A DNA stretch of 64,000 bases, taken from contig NZ_CP098805.1 in assembly GCF_023821985.2 (NCBI RefSeq), positions 3,844,001-3,908,000 on the forward strand, read 5' to 3'. Positions 50,501-57,965 of this stretch are shown piece after piece; positions within the stretch are counted from its first letter, which is position 1, and every line of letters starts with the position of its first letter. The DNA is from Dyadobacter chenhuakuii (GTDB taxonomy: Bacteria > Bacteroidota > Bacteroidia > Cytophagales > Spirosomataceae). Under the pieces are notes generated by a model that searched no databases, was not told the DNA's origin, and was given only the letters and a program-made list of their open reading frames with translations. The translations under genes were made by a program, and so were the position numbers.

Positions 50501-50557
50501 CGTGATAAATATCCAATGACCAGGACATTCACACTGGGGCTAAACTTGTCATTGTAA
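47510..50557 (+). CDS. SusC/RagA-family TonB-linked outer-membrane protein
   Basis: This 1015-residue outer-membrane importer has a signal peptide, a CarboxypepD_reg-like domain (about 48-125, LKGKVLDNNNAALPGVSVVVKGTS), the TonB-box-like EVVVVGYGSQRKADITSS, a plug domain with GKVAGLTI and the SusC signature VLKDGSAAAIYGTRGTNGVIIVTTK, and a C-terminal 22-strand barrel. With SusD it forms a lid-and-barrel importer for glycans, peptides or other nutrients. No enzyme gene follows, so the nutrient is unknown. The SusD gene starts 11 bases downstream. Confidence 0.93.
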   Translation: MITNRLTPLAGFGRPLCAMLIAGSIFTGQVRAAIHPPTTAGMELPVKAEKVLKGKVLDNNNAALPGVSVVVKGTSTGTITDPDGNFELRAEDQAATLVFSFIGYVTQEVAIGSRSNFDVVLAVDSKELTEVVVVGYGSQRKADITSSVVRVTQENFVKTPAVDAGQLLQGKVAGLTISAPSGDPTQGSQILLRGNTTLLGANSNPLVLIDGVPGDLKTVAPEDIESIDVLKDGSAAAIYGTRGTNGVIIVTTKRASGNYNSTVEYNTSFSTQTVARKLDLLTAADYRAHIEQGIREPSWDLGADTDWMKEISKKALSQVHNLTFRGGSHRTNYLVNLNYRYLDGIFIKSENKTFNGRADVNHTMLNDKLNINLGFINSYNSYPTTGDGVSFNGYTYRQAIIQNPTAPLRNPDGTWFQQTGIFNYDNPVARLQESDGKNNSQNTRITSNISYSPIEDLKLSALFSYNQYNQNRGYSETKSHVSALRDGRNGYASIGSVRSVDKLMELTAQYSKNLNRHKFSLLGGYSYQDNSFSDSFMQNWDFPTDKFSYNNIGIGDALKTGLAPIGSSKRETNLIGFFARATYNFDDRYLLLASIRHEGASQLYGAKNPWGTFPAVSLGWRISNEAFMKGQTIFDDLKLRAGYGVTGTQPNNLFLGVAILNYQKFFYSNGKWVQTLVPAQNPNPDLRWEEKHESNIGLDFAILKNRINGSIDFYNRKIKGLLYDFQVPSPPNLYTSTRANVGVMENRGLELLVNFVPVQTNNFTWNSSVNYSTNTNKLVSLSNDIYKTTNDFFTTGATGDPVQTFTHIVRIGDQVGDFYGFKVVDISEDGKWIYEGRDGQPQNYDEFQHAFEDKRVLGNGLPKFYLNFNNNLRYKNLDLGVTMRGAFKYQILNYQRMFFESTGLQQYNNLKSSYDKVFDKAVLSPTMPQEFNSYYIEDGDFWKIDNITIGYNIPKLKTKHIKAIRVYGSTLNTFTFTKYKGVDPEVDRLGLSPGNDSRDKYPMTRTFTLGLNLSL

Positions 50558-50568
50558 AAACTCTAAAC

Positions 50569-52203
50569 TTGATTATGAAAAATATACACTTTGGTTTAAA
50601 AAGTAAAATTGCTGTTGTAGCGCTGTTGCTGGGCAGCTCGTGTACTGATCTGAAAGACGAAAGCTTCGACCGTATTATAGCCAACCAGTTCACACCAGCT
50701 TCCGGTGACGTGGCCTCACTGGTAGGCGCTGCCTATACCAATTGGCGCGATGTGATGCAGCAATGGAACGGGCTTTTCCGCACCCAGGAGATATCGGGGG
50801 ACCAGCTTGTTATCCCTTCCCGCCCGAATGGCTGGGTGGATGGCGGCGTTTACCGCAGGATCCACGATCACAAATGGACCGCCGACGACGAGATCGCGAT
50901 CAATAACTGGAACAGGTCTTATGCTGGGATTGCCAATTGTAACCGGCTTATTTTCCAGATCGAATCGGGAAGTATTCCGTTTACAGAAGGGAAAGAGGCG
51001 GTAATTGCCGAGCTCAAAGTCCTTCGTGCATCCTATTACTATGTGCTTTGCGACCTGTTCGGGAATGTGCCGATTATCACGCAATTTGATGTGCCCGCAG
51101 GTTTTATTCCAAAGCAAAGCACACGGAAAGAGGTTTTCGATTTTATTGTCAAGGATATTCAGGACAATCTGCCGCTGCTATCAGAAAAGAACGATCCGAC
51201 AACCTACGGACGTTTTAATAAATGGGGCGCACATACGCTTCTTGCCAAAATGTATCTCAATGCAGAAGTTTACACAGGCACACCAGCCTGGGAAAAGTGT
51301 ATCGAGCAATGCAACCTGGTGATCAACTCCAAGGCCGGATATGCATTGGAAGCGACCCAGAAAGAGGTGTTTAAAACAAATAATGAATCTTCTAAGGAAA
51401 TCATTTTTGCCATACCTTTTGATATAAAATACGTAACCGACTGGAACGGATTTTCTATTCACATGGAAACATTGCAGCCAGCCAATCAGGCCACTTACAA
51501 CCTGCTGAACACGCCCTGGGGTGGAATTTGCGCCATTCCGCAGTTTATTGATTCGTTCGACAAGGACGACGAGCGCCTGGTAAGCAACTGGATTCAAGGT
51601 CCGCAATATTCGGCAGGCGGAACACCGCTAACGAGTACGCTGGGGGCATACGCGGGCAAACCGTTGAGCTACATTAATCAGCTGCCCGGCGTGGATCAGT
51701 CGGAAGAGGTCCATGGTTTCAGGCTTGGGAAATTTGAAATTGAAAAAGGAACCACGGTAAACCTGAGCAACGACTGGCCCTTGCTGCGCTATGCAGATGT
51801 ATTACTGATGAAAGCAGAATCGTTGCTGAGAAGCGGAAAAGCCGCAGAAGCAGCAACCATAGTGACGACTGTAAGAGCACGTAATTTCAAAGCAAACCCT
51901 GCGAAAGCCGTTGTTACTGCTGCGGATCTTCAAAAAGGAAGCACTTATGCTTACGGGTTGAAAAACCACAATACAACTACAAACGAGGGCGGAGCGGATA
52001 TCAAATTTGGCCGTTTCCTCGATGAATTGGGATGGGAATTTGCACAGGAAGGGCGACGTCGGCAAGATCTGATCCGTTTTGGTGTGTTTACAACCAAATC
52101 CTGGTTATCCCACGTGCCTAACGGCGCCTACCGATCGCTGCTTCCAATCCCGAGGCCGGAGCTTAACAAAAATGCAAACTTGAAGCAGAACAACGGATAC
52201 TGA
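50569..52203 (+). CDS. SusD/RagB-family nutrient-binding lipoprotein
   Basis: This is a 544-residue lipoprotein (542 if ATG 50575 is used). The signal ends LLGSSCTDL, with lipidated Cys at about residue 26, and the TPR-rich SusD fold is shown by WRDVMQQWNGLFRTQEISGD, ASYYYVLCDLFGNVPI, ADVLLMKAESLLRSGKAAEA and a C-terminal FLDELGWEFAQEGRRRQDLIRFG ... LLPIPRPELNKN. It forms the surface lid over the SusC barrel encoded upstream. The operon ends with a strong terminator after this gene, so this is a bare SusCD pair. Confidence 0.92.
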   Translation: MIMKNIHFGLKSKIAVVALLLGSSCTDLKDESFDRIIANQFTPASGDVASLVGAAYTNWRDVMQQWNGLFRTQEISGDQLVIPSRPNGWVDGGVYRRIHDHKWTADDEIAINNWNRSYAGIANCNRLIFQIESGSIPFTEGKEAVIAELKVLRASYYYVLCDLFGNVPIITQFDVPAGFIPKQSTRKEVFDFIVKDIQDNLPLLSEKNDPTTYGRFNKWGAHTLLAKMYLNAEVYTGTPAWEKCIEQCNLVINSKAGYALEATQKEVFKTNNESSKEIIFAIPFDIKYVTDWNGFSIHMETLQPANQATYNLLNTPWGGICAIPQFIDSFDKDDERLVSNWIQGPQYSAGGTPLTSTLGAYAGKPLSYINQLPGVDQSEEVHGFRLGKFEIEKGTTVNLSNDWPLLRYADVLLMKAESLLRSGKAAEAATIVTTVRARNFKANPAKAVVTAADLQKGSTYAYGLKNHNTTTNEGGADIKFGRFLDELGWEFAQEGRRRQDLIRFGVFTTKSWLSHVPNGAYRSLLPIPRPELNKNANLKQNNGY

Positions 52204-52232
52204 TCCTACCTGCTCATTGTCAGCACATTCCC

Positions 52233-52268
52233 CGACCGGTCGCCTTTTCTGGCGACCGGTCGTTTGCT
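52233..52268 (+). terminator. Terminator of the SusC/SusD operon
   Basis: CGACCGGTCGCC (52233-52244) and GGCGACCGGTCG (52251-52262) form a perfect 12-bp stem with a 6-base loop, followed by TTTGCTTTT. Confidence 0.85.
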
Positions 52269-52376
52269 TTTAGCAAAGCGCCTTTGCAAGGAAAATCACA
52301 GCAAAAAATGTTTCAATCTTCTTTATATGTAACCTTTATTTAATTATATTAAGGATCAAATCATATCATTGTAACA

Positions 52377-53015
52377 ATGGGCACGCTGCTGGTATTTCTG
52401 ATCGTCTTCATTCCGATGGGTTGGGTATTCTGGCGACTGCTGCGATTCACGCGCAATACAATCGGCACGAACTCTCCGCTTAAAGTGCAACGGATTTACC
52501 AGACTACATTCCGCTCGTTCTTTGTCAGATTGGAATCCGTGTTTGTATTGATTTGCCTTTTTATGGGCTTCGTAATTCTAAAAGCTTCGCTCTTCGCAAC
52601 CTTTTCAGGGCCGGACCCCATGATTGGACGGACGATTCTCATCATCTTTGGCTTTGCCCTTCTTTGTATGGGGATGTTCACTTTTGTGATTGACTTAAAT
52701 CACTGGCCTTATGCCCGCGGCGTCGTGATTACGACATTACCGGATGAACATGAACTTGATATACAACTCCCCGACACGACCTTACGCATCAAGGAGGGTG
52801 ACATTCGCAAAATCACGATGTATCATAACGAAGGCAAATTGCAACACGGATTTGCACAATTCCAGCTTAACAACGGCAACAGCTTTCTGCTCCCCTTTAA
52901 AACAGAAGGCATATGGGTCATCAATGAATATTTCAAAGGCATACCAATGGAAAACCACATACAGCATGTCCCGCTGATCCGCACAACTTTCAAAAGCGAG
53001 GCAACCTATGAATGA
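52377..53015 (+). CDS. Hypothetical membrane protein with C-terminal PH-like domain
   Basis: This 212-residue protein has an N-terminal span (about 2-22, LLVFLIVFIPMGWVFWRLL), two further spans around 52-75 and 85-108, and a C-terminal soluble part (about 115-205) with strands ARGVVITTLPDEHELDIQL and TLRIKEGDIRKITMYHNEG that look like the bacterial PH-like fold seen in small membrane proteins. Function unknown. It overlaps the next gene by 8 bases, so the two form a unit. Confidence 0.65.
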   Translation: MGTLLVFLIVFIPMGWVFWRLLRFTRNTIGTNSPLKVQRIYQTTFRSFFVRLESVFVLICLFMGFVILKASLFATFSGPDPMIGRTILIIFGFALLCMGMFTFVIDLNHWPYARGVVITTLPDEHELDIQLPDTTLRIKEGDIRKITMYHNEGKLQHGFAQFQLNNGNSFLLPFKTEGIWVINEYFKGIPMENHIQHVPLIRTTFKSEATYE

Positions 53016-53463
53016 GGTTCTGATCGTTGAAAACCGGCGATACGGATGGATAGTCCCTTTCGTCACGTTTCTTCTGGGTATTTGCCTCCTCGTGATAACC
53101 TACATGATGTACACCAGTGCAAAATGGGAAGATGAAATGTCGGCCCATTTACCAGTTGTCTGCATGAAAATCACTTACGGGTCAGAGGGCCTAGGAACCG
53201 TTAAATATCCCGATCGCATTTACGCTGAATATCTGGGCAAAACCTACAATTTCTCGATGGGAAGAAAGTACTACCGAAGCTTATCAGGCGTAGATACCAT
53301 CGCAGTCCACTTCGACCCGGCAAGCGGCAAAGCATTCCTGCCAACAACATCCGAACGAGTCAAACATTACACCGGCCTCTACATCCTTTTCGCGGCTGGC
53401 GGTTTGTTGTTAATAGGTGCAGGTGTGTGGGAGTTTGTTAAGATTTTCAAGAAGCGGGTTTGA
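53008..53463 (+). CDS. Hypothetical two-TM protein (DUF3592-like layout)
   Basis: This 151-residue protein has two hydrophobic segments (about 14-34 and 124-144) flanking an extracytoplasmic beta-rich domain with YPDRIYAEYLGKTYNFSMGRKYYRSLSGVDTIAVHFDPASGKAFLP. A conserved V-x-x-DP-x-x-P-x-x-A-type segment and the membrane layout recall DUF3592 proteins, a family without known function. It overlaps the upstream membrane protein gene by 8 bases, so they are co-translated. Confidence 0.6.
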   Translation: MNEVLIVENRRYGWIVPFVTFLLGICLLVITYMMYTSAKWEDEMSAHLPVVCMKITYGSEGLGTVKYPDRIYAEYLGKTYNFSMGRKYYRSLSGVDTIAVHFDPASGKAFLPTTSERVKHYTGLYILFAAGGLLLIGAGVWEFVKIFKKRV

Positions 53464-53511
53464 TGGGGGGGGTTGAGAAAGATGTTCCGGTACTTGAAAC
53501 GGCAGAGAATA

Positions 53512-53784
53512 CTAGTTTAGAAATTCTTTCGGGACAGGATTTCTCTTCAGAAACGCCTTCATTTCCTCCGCTTTACGATCGAAAGTTGACTTTCCAGAAT
53601 TGTTAAAATCATCATAATGGGATGGCGACGTAGGTTGCACAGATGGTATAGCCGAAGAATTTTTCATAAGAAGTAACCCAATGGACGTTTTGGGATATAC
53701 TGAGCCTTTTGTACCAGTTATTGCCAAATGCCTCAAACCTTTCAGGCTCTTCTCTTTGGCTGTTTTTGAATGTTGGTTAGCCAT
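53512..53784 (-). CDS. Small hypothetical protein, partner of the DUF6934-like gene
   Basis: This 90-residue protein is basic at the N-terminus (ANQHSKTAKEKSLKGLRHLAITGTKGS), Ser/Asn/Pro-rich in the middle and ends in a helix (FDRKAEEMKAFLKRNPVPKEFLN). No known domain. It starts 20 bases after the 170-residue DUF6934-like gene and is on the same strand, so the two are probably co-transcribed. A large gene followed by a small charged one is reminiscent of a toxin-antitoxin pair, but there is no direct evidence of toxicity. Confidence 0.5.
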   Translation of the reverse strand: MANQHSKTAKEKSLKGLRHLAITGTKGSVYPKTSIGLLLMKNSSAIPSVQPTSPSHYDDFNNSGKSTFDRKAEEMKAFLKRNPVPKEFLN

Positions 53785-53804
53785 ATTTGTTTTTTTATAT
53801 TCGA

Positions 53805-54317
53805 CTAGTGTTCGGACCTTTTCAAATTTAACAAAAAAGCATCGTAGTTGGTGCCTAGCTCAAAAGGAACCCACGATCCGTCCCAATCTAGCCAACTACC
53901 CATTATTTTTCCATCCACTTTATCCGCTTTAAACCCATAAATATTACAATACGCGATTAACTCATGATAATATGCATTGATACCCATCTGATATTTGCGG
54001 GTCCTCAAAGCCAACTCTCCGGGCAAAACCGATCCTGTAGCTGCAATATTAGCGCGCGGATTGCTCCTCAAAAATTCCAGGGCCTTTTGCCCAACCGTTG
54101 CCAGTATACGATCTGTGTCACCATTTCTGATTGTAACTTTATCATCAATGTCACCTTTCAGGGTGTTCCAAACTCCAAAACCGACATTATAGAATCTTGT
54201 TTCAGCGTCCATCAGTGTAATCCGAATCCGCAATTCAACTGCGCCTAACTCTCCAACACTAAAAAAGTAAAACTCCTGACCTCCAATTTGATGTGTTGGA
54301 TATGGGATAATGTCCAT
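53805..54317 (-). CDS. DUF6934-like protein
   Basis: ATG 54317 gives 170 residues; a TTG at 54335 is possible but less likely. The central part GFGVWNTLKGDIDDKVTIRNGDTDRILATVGQKALEFLRSNPRANIAATGS fits the pattern of DUF6934, a Bacteroidota family of unknown function: a Gly-rich segment, a short Asp-Asp motif, a conserved NGDxxxILATV helix start and an Asn/Pro-rich turn. The N-terminal half is beta-rich. The following small gene lies 20 bases downstream. I assigned the family from memory of the pattern, so it should be treated as provisional. Confidence 0.55.
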   Translation of the reverse strand: MDIIPYPTHQIGGQEFYFFSVGELGAVELRIRITLMDAETRFYNVGFGVWNTLKGDIDDKVTIRNGDTDRILATVGQKALEFLRSNPRANIAATGSVLPGELALRTRKYQMGINAYYHELIAYCNIYGFKADKVDGKIMGSWLDWDGSWVPFELGTNYDAFLLNLKRSEH

Positions 54318-54463
54318 ATAAATGTGTGTTACCAATAAGGCACAAATCTATGTAAAAATCTGTGCAGTTGGCTTTCGCTTGCTTGGGTCAGCGTGTCTAT
54401 AATTTTATCGGACGTAGGATTTGGCGATACTTGATTTTTCTATACATAGGAACGCTTCACAAG

Positions 54464-55291
54464 TTATTTCTGTATGCGTTTCGGCTCGAAGATGATCCGG
54501 GCCATAAAGCTCATGCCGTCGTTCCGGAAGTTGGTGGGAATGCCCGTTACGAGCCCTAATGCCAGATTCGATGCCAGAACCAATTTCATCTGTGGCCGAA
54601 TTACTGTGTGGCGGCTCGTGGCCGAAGCCTCATCATTTATCTCAACCCCAACAAAGTTTCCGCTCGGAAGCACGTAATGCATACTGGCATTTACCTGATA
54701 AAACAGCTCGCTTTTTGACTCCTCCGGCGTAAATTCCCATTCGGGACCTGTGTAAATCATGGTGTTGATCCGGCTTCCCCACTTTTTGGCAACAATAAAA
54801 AACGGGCTGACAGAATTGCCTTTCAGCATGCCCCGGCCATGATTCATGGAATAAAAAGAATGGGTGCGAAATTCATGCATATAACCCGCAGCCATTGACA
54901 TCTGCTGCTTTTCGGAAACCAGGAAAGTATATTGAGCGGCCAGTTTCAACCCTTCAACGCGGTTTCTAGGAAGCGCCGCCCCTTCCTGTGCCTGGGCCGA
55001 CCTGTAAAACGAAAACGGCAGCTCTACTTCCAGACCAAGCCTGTTCACGGGTGAAAATTCGTATTCAACAAAAGAATGGTTGACGGTATAATCCTTGTGT
55101 CCTTCAACGCCATATCCGACGTTCCATTCTTTCTCTCCTTTTCTGGCGCCCAGATCACGGATAAGATCCATGTAAAGCGGCTCGGCGTGGCGGATTTTTA
55201 ACGGTTTTGGTTTTTGAACTGTATCAACCTGCGCCGTGGCAGACAGCATTGTAACAGCAAACAGGATCGTTGTGATGATGAAGTTTTTCAT
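54464..55291 (-). CDS. Outer-membrane beta-barrel-like protein
   Basis: This 275-residue protein has a signal peptide (KNFIITTILFAVTMLSATAQ). The mature start HAEPLYMDLIRDLGARKGEKEWNVG is a well-kept block in a Bacteroidota outer-membrane protein family, followed by alternating amphipathic strands (VEYEFSPVNRLGLEVELPFSFY, QQMSMAAGYMHEFRTHS, LVLASNLALGLVTGIPTNFRNDGMSFMARIIFE) suggesting a barrel of about 10-12 strands. Function unknown; members lie near diverse genes. It is separate from the cassette B terminator downstream in coordinates. Confidence 0.65.
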   Translation of the reverse strand: MKNFIITTILFAVTMLSATAQVDTVQKPKPLKIRHAEPLYMDLIRDLGARKGEKEWNVGYGVEGHKDYTVNHSFVEYEFSPVNRLGLEVELPFSFYRSAQAQEGAALPRNRVEGLKLAAQYTFLVSEKQQMSMAAGYMHEFRTHSFYSMNHGRGMLKGNSVSPFFIVAKKWGSRINTMIYTGPEWEFTPEESKSELFYQVNASMHYVLPSGNFVGVEINDEASATSRHTVIRPQMKLVLASNLALGLVTGIPTNFRNDGMSFMARIIFEPKRIQK

Positions 55292-55369
55292 GTTTTCATT
55301 GTTTTTGATACAATGATACGGGCCAATGTTGGAGGAAATTGGGAATCAGGAGGTTTTTGCTATATCCGT

Positions 55370-55408
55370 AAAAAAGCCAGGCAATCCTTTGCAGATTGCC
55401 TGGCTTTT
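55370..55408 (-). terminator. Terminator of cassette B
   Basis: AAGCCAGGCAATC (55374-55386) and GATTGCCTGGCTT (55394-55406) form a perfect 13-bp stem; T-runs follow on both strands. The arms nearly equal those of the cassette A terminator at 31592-31625. Confidence 0.82.
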
Positions 55409-55433
55409 CGTTTCGAGAACAGCGAATCAGATT

Positions 55434-55676
55434 CTACTTTTTCAATTCCCCGATCCGCTGGAAAAAGAACATTAGTTCTTTAAATGAAGTAAAAACGTCC
55501 GTCGCGCGAAGGCTGTGCCCAAGCTCCGGCTGCGCATGCATGTAGCCAGAATAAATGTCCCAAAGGTCATTCATCCAGCTGGCAGCGCTGCTTTGACTGA
55601 GCAACTCCGCCACTTCCCGGCCGTACGCCAGGTGCATCGAATCCAGGGACTCGTTGGTGTTTTGTTGTGTTTGCAT
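55434..55676 (-). CDS. Cassette B orphan protein (80 aa), paralogue of 31664-31912
   Basis: This 80-residue helical protein shares the long invariant core HLAYGREVAELLSQSSAASW with the 82-residue protein at 31664-31912; the N-terminal residues and the last ten differ. No known family, signal peptide or catalytic motif. The start ATG (55676-55674) follows repeat R1 by 3 bases, within the RNA leader. Loss of sequence outside the core but strict retention within suggests selection on the core for binding or oligomerisation. Confidence 0.7.
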   Translation of the reverse strand: MQTQQNTNESLDSMHLAYGREVAELLSQSSAASWMNDLWDIYSGYMHAQPELGHSLRATDVFTSFKELMFFFQRIGELKK

Positions 55677-55679
55677 AAT

Positions 55680-55822
55680 GTATATGTTTTAGGTTTTAAT
55701 AAAAAAATGCCCTGTCTAAGGTGTCCTAACGTCATATACAACGTTCGGGGGGCTTTCGCCACACCCACACCATAACAGGGCAATGCTCGCAAGATTCTTC
55801 ATAAGAGTATATGTTTATAGGA
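55680..55822 (-). ncRNA. Structured RNA leader, cassette B
   Basis: On the minus strand: P1 GCCCTGT (55781-55775) with ACAGGGC (55715-55709); P2 GGTG with CACC; P3 GGG ... GGC-GAAA-GCC ... CCC with GAAA tetraloop, and here AACGT/ACGTT forms an extra helix. R2, GTATATGACGTTAGGA (55739-55724), is complementary to R3 before the short-frame start (55822-55807) and to R1 before the main-gene start (55693-55680) through CATATAC and CCTA(A). In cassette A the same three sites carry ATGTAAC/GTTACAT instead: the pairing is kept while the bases change, which is evidence of selected RNA (or DNA) complementarity. Confidence 0.65.
55716..55802 (-). CDS. Short leader frame of cassette B (28 codons)
   Basis: The frame runs from ATG 55802 to TAG at 55718-55716: MKNLASIALLWCGCGESPPNVVYDVRTP. 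It agrees with the cassette A frame for the first 13 residues only. Unlike cassette A it ends well before the main gene, so coupling by overlap is not shared. A regulatory leader read by the ribosome, or no translation, are both possible. Confidence 0.3.
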   Translation of the reverse strand: MKNLASIALLWCGCGESPPNVVYDVRTP

Positions 55823-55831
55823 GGTTGAAGA

Positions 55832-55857
55832 TTCGGAAGAAATTTGGAGAAATGCAA
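55832..55857 (-). repeat. 26-bp block shared by both cassettes (B copy)
   Basis: Identical to 32066-32091 and in the same position relative to R3 and the RNA leader. Beyond it the sequence becomes A+T-rich and leads into the TcmP gene. Promoter or regulator site is the simplest role. Confidence 0.7.
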
Positions 55858-56042
55858 GAACCCATCCAATTACATATGGAAGTCGCACCTAACGAGCCTT
55901 AAAATTTACCGATCGATAAATGATAGCTAAAAACATTGCCGAAGAATAAATAGATATGGTTTTTTAACCAAAAGATGAAACTTAGGGCCTCGAAGAATTT
56001 CGCATTAATTATTAAGCATTAATACTTTTATCGCCCTCCCTT

Positions 56043-57170
56043 ATGCACAAAAAAGACATAAAACTTAATCTACTGAGCCATTCCGAAGCGAAGGTTCGAT
56101 TACTCAGTGAATACTTAAAGCGTTACATTAACATTATTAGTAATGATGGGTTTACTGAAAAAATCAACATATATGATCTATTCTGCGGACAAGGCCTTTA
56201 TGAAGATAACAAAGAAGGGAGTCCGATTGTAATACTTCGCCAAGTTCAAGATACTTACAAGTTACTCGTTGAACGTAAAACGGATAAAATCCCAAGTATA
56301 GATTGCCAGTTTAACGACAAAGACAAGGACAAGATTGATATCCTAAGAAATGCCATAATCGCACTATCACTGCATAATCCAAGCTCTGGAAATCTTATTT
56401 TAACATCACAAGATTATAAAGAGGAAGTTACAAGACTTGCTAGAACATTTAAAAGGACCCGAAATGAAAAGCACTTTGTTTTTATTGATCCTTATGGATA
56501 CAAGGATATAAGATCAGAACATTTGAAATCTTTAATGGACTGTGGCAAGAAATGCGAGATTCTTTTATGGCTCCCAGTTCAACACATGTACAGATTTTCA
56601 GAAAATGGAACTCCCGAAGCACTCTTGGATTTCATTGAAGAGCTTACGCAATACAAGGAATGGGTGCCGAACGACAATGTATGGAAGTTTGTCAATCAGC
56701 TAAGGGAAGGATTTCAAAAATCCCTGGGCGAAAAGTATTTCGTTGATCATTTTTCAATCAAAAAGGATGAGAAGACCGTTTTCTGCCTTTATTTTTTTAC
56801 AAGCCATATCAGAGGATTTGAAGAAATGCTGGAAGCAAAGTGGGAGATTGATACTGAGAATGGACGAGGCTGGGAATTTTCAGGAAACGTTCCATCCTTG
56901 TTTTATGAGTATAGAACGAACGCATTAGAGCAAAAATTAAAGGCTTATCTTGCAACAAAGAGGTGCTTTAATAATGATATCTATGAATTCACTTTAAGGC
57001 AGGGATATCTACCAAAGCATACAAACGAAATTTTCGAAAGCTGGCAGACGAATGGTCTACTTGACGTTTATTTATCTGAGGGAGTGAAGGCAAGGAAGGG
57101 AGCTTTTTATGTCAAGTACTATAAGGCTGGTGACGCTAACAACAATAAAGTATACTTCAAACTGAAATAA
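56043..57170 (+). CDS. TcmP-like protein (three-Cys-motif partner), predicted methyltransferase fold
   Basis: This 375-residue protein resembles TcmP, the partner protein of Gp37/Gp68 family proteins. The fold is a Rossmann methyltransferase: SAM-binding motif [11 protein letters not shown] with Asp45 and [12 protein letters not shown] (Asp149-Pro-Tyr) as in nucleic-acid amino-methylases; the rest is a helical domain ([23 protein letters not shown]). The gene is followed by the Gp37/Gp68 gene after 1 base, as is usual. The region is A+T-rich compared with neighbours, suggesting transfer. The pair has been predicted, not shown, to modify nucleic acids in conflict with phage or mobile elements. 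Confidence 0.75.
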   Translation: MHKKDIKLNLLSHSEAKVRLLSEYLKRYINIISNDGFTEKINIYDLFCGQGLYEDNKEGSPIVILRQVQDTYKLLVERKTDKIPSIDCQFNDKDKDKIDILRNAIIALSLHNPSSGNLILTSQDYKEEVTRLARTFKRTRNEKHFVFIDPYGYKDIRSEHLKSLMDCGKKCEILLWLPVQHMYRFSENGTPEALLDFIEELTQYKEWVPNDNVWKFVNQLREGFQKSLGEKYFVDHFSIKKDEKTVFCLYFFTSHIRGFEEMLEAKWEIDTENGRGWEFSGNVPSLFYEYRTNALEQKLKAYLATKRCFNNDIYEFTLRQGYLPKHTNEIFESWQTNGLLDVYLSEGVKARKGAFYVKYYKAGDANNNKVYFKLK

Positions 57171-57171
57171 G

Positions 57172-57897
57172 ATGGCGCAATCAAGCATTGAGTGGACGGA
57201 GATGACCTGGAATCCTACAACTGGGTGCACGAAGATCTCTACTGGTTGTAAATTTTGCTATGCAGAAATCATGTCCAAGAGATTGCAGGCAATGGGGATT
57301 GAAAAGTATAAGGATAATTTTGAAGTCCGAACACATCAAGATTCTTTGTTGATTCCATACACCTGGAAACATTCGAAAGTTGTATTTGTAAATTCAATGA
57401 GTGACCTCTTTCACAAAGACATTCCATTTGACTTCATCAAGAAAGTATTTGAAGTAATGAATGATAATCCGCAGCACGTTTTCCAGGTTTTGACCAAAAG
57501 AGCCGAGCGATTATTTGAAGTTCATAAGGAGCTTAGATGGAGTCACAACATTTGGATGGGCGTCTCTGTTGAAAATGAAAGTGTTATGAGTAGAATTGAT
57601 TTCTTGCGTGAGACAAAAGCAAAAGTTAAATTTCTCTCCTGTGAACCGTTGTTAGGTTCACTACCCAACTTAAATCTTGCCGGAATTGACTGGGTTATTG
57701 TGGGGGGCGAAAGTGGGCATAGGCCCAGGCCCATGAATACAGACTGGGTTTTGGAAATTCAAGAACAGTGCAAGGATAGTGAAGTTGCATTTTTCTTCAA
57801 GCAGTGGGGCGGCAAAAACAAAAAGGAAAATGGAAGGCTTTTAAACGGCAAAACGTACGATGAAATGCCCGAAGTATTGCTGCAAGAAAGCGCTTAA
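57172..57897 (+). CDS. Gp37/Gp68 (DUF5131)-family protein with radical-SAM-like Cys motif
   Basis: This 241-residue protein of the phage Gp37/Gp68 family has an N-terminal block with three Cys: Cys19, Cys26 and Cys29 in [16 protein letters not shown], a Cx6CxxC pattern close to radical-SAM clusters, followed by [40 protein letters not shown] and [11 protein letters not shown]. In the literature this family is treated as an Fe-S/radical-SAM-related enzyme partner of TcmP, often close to defence genes, with an unknown reaction. Start ATG is 1 base after the TcmP stop, so they form an operon. Confidence 0.8.
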   Translation: MAQSSIEWTEMTWNPTTGCTKISTGCKFCYAEIMSKRLQAMGIEKYKDNFEVRTHQDSLLIPYTWKHSKVVFVNSMSDLFHKDIPFDFIKKVFEVMNDNPQHVFQVLTKRAERLFEVHKELRWSHNIWMGVSVENESVMSRIDFLRETKAKVKFLSCEPLLGSLPNLNLAGIDWVIVGGESGHRPRPMNTDWVLEIQEQCKDSEVAFFFKQWGGKNKKENGRLLNGKTYDEMPEVLLQESA

Positions 57898-57965
57898 AGA
57901 ATACCCCGGATGGTGATAGAAAGATTTCCAAAAAATTGACCCGCCAGTATGCATTCACAAAAAGA

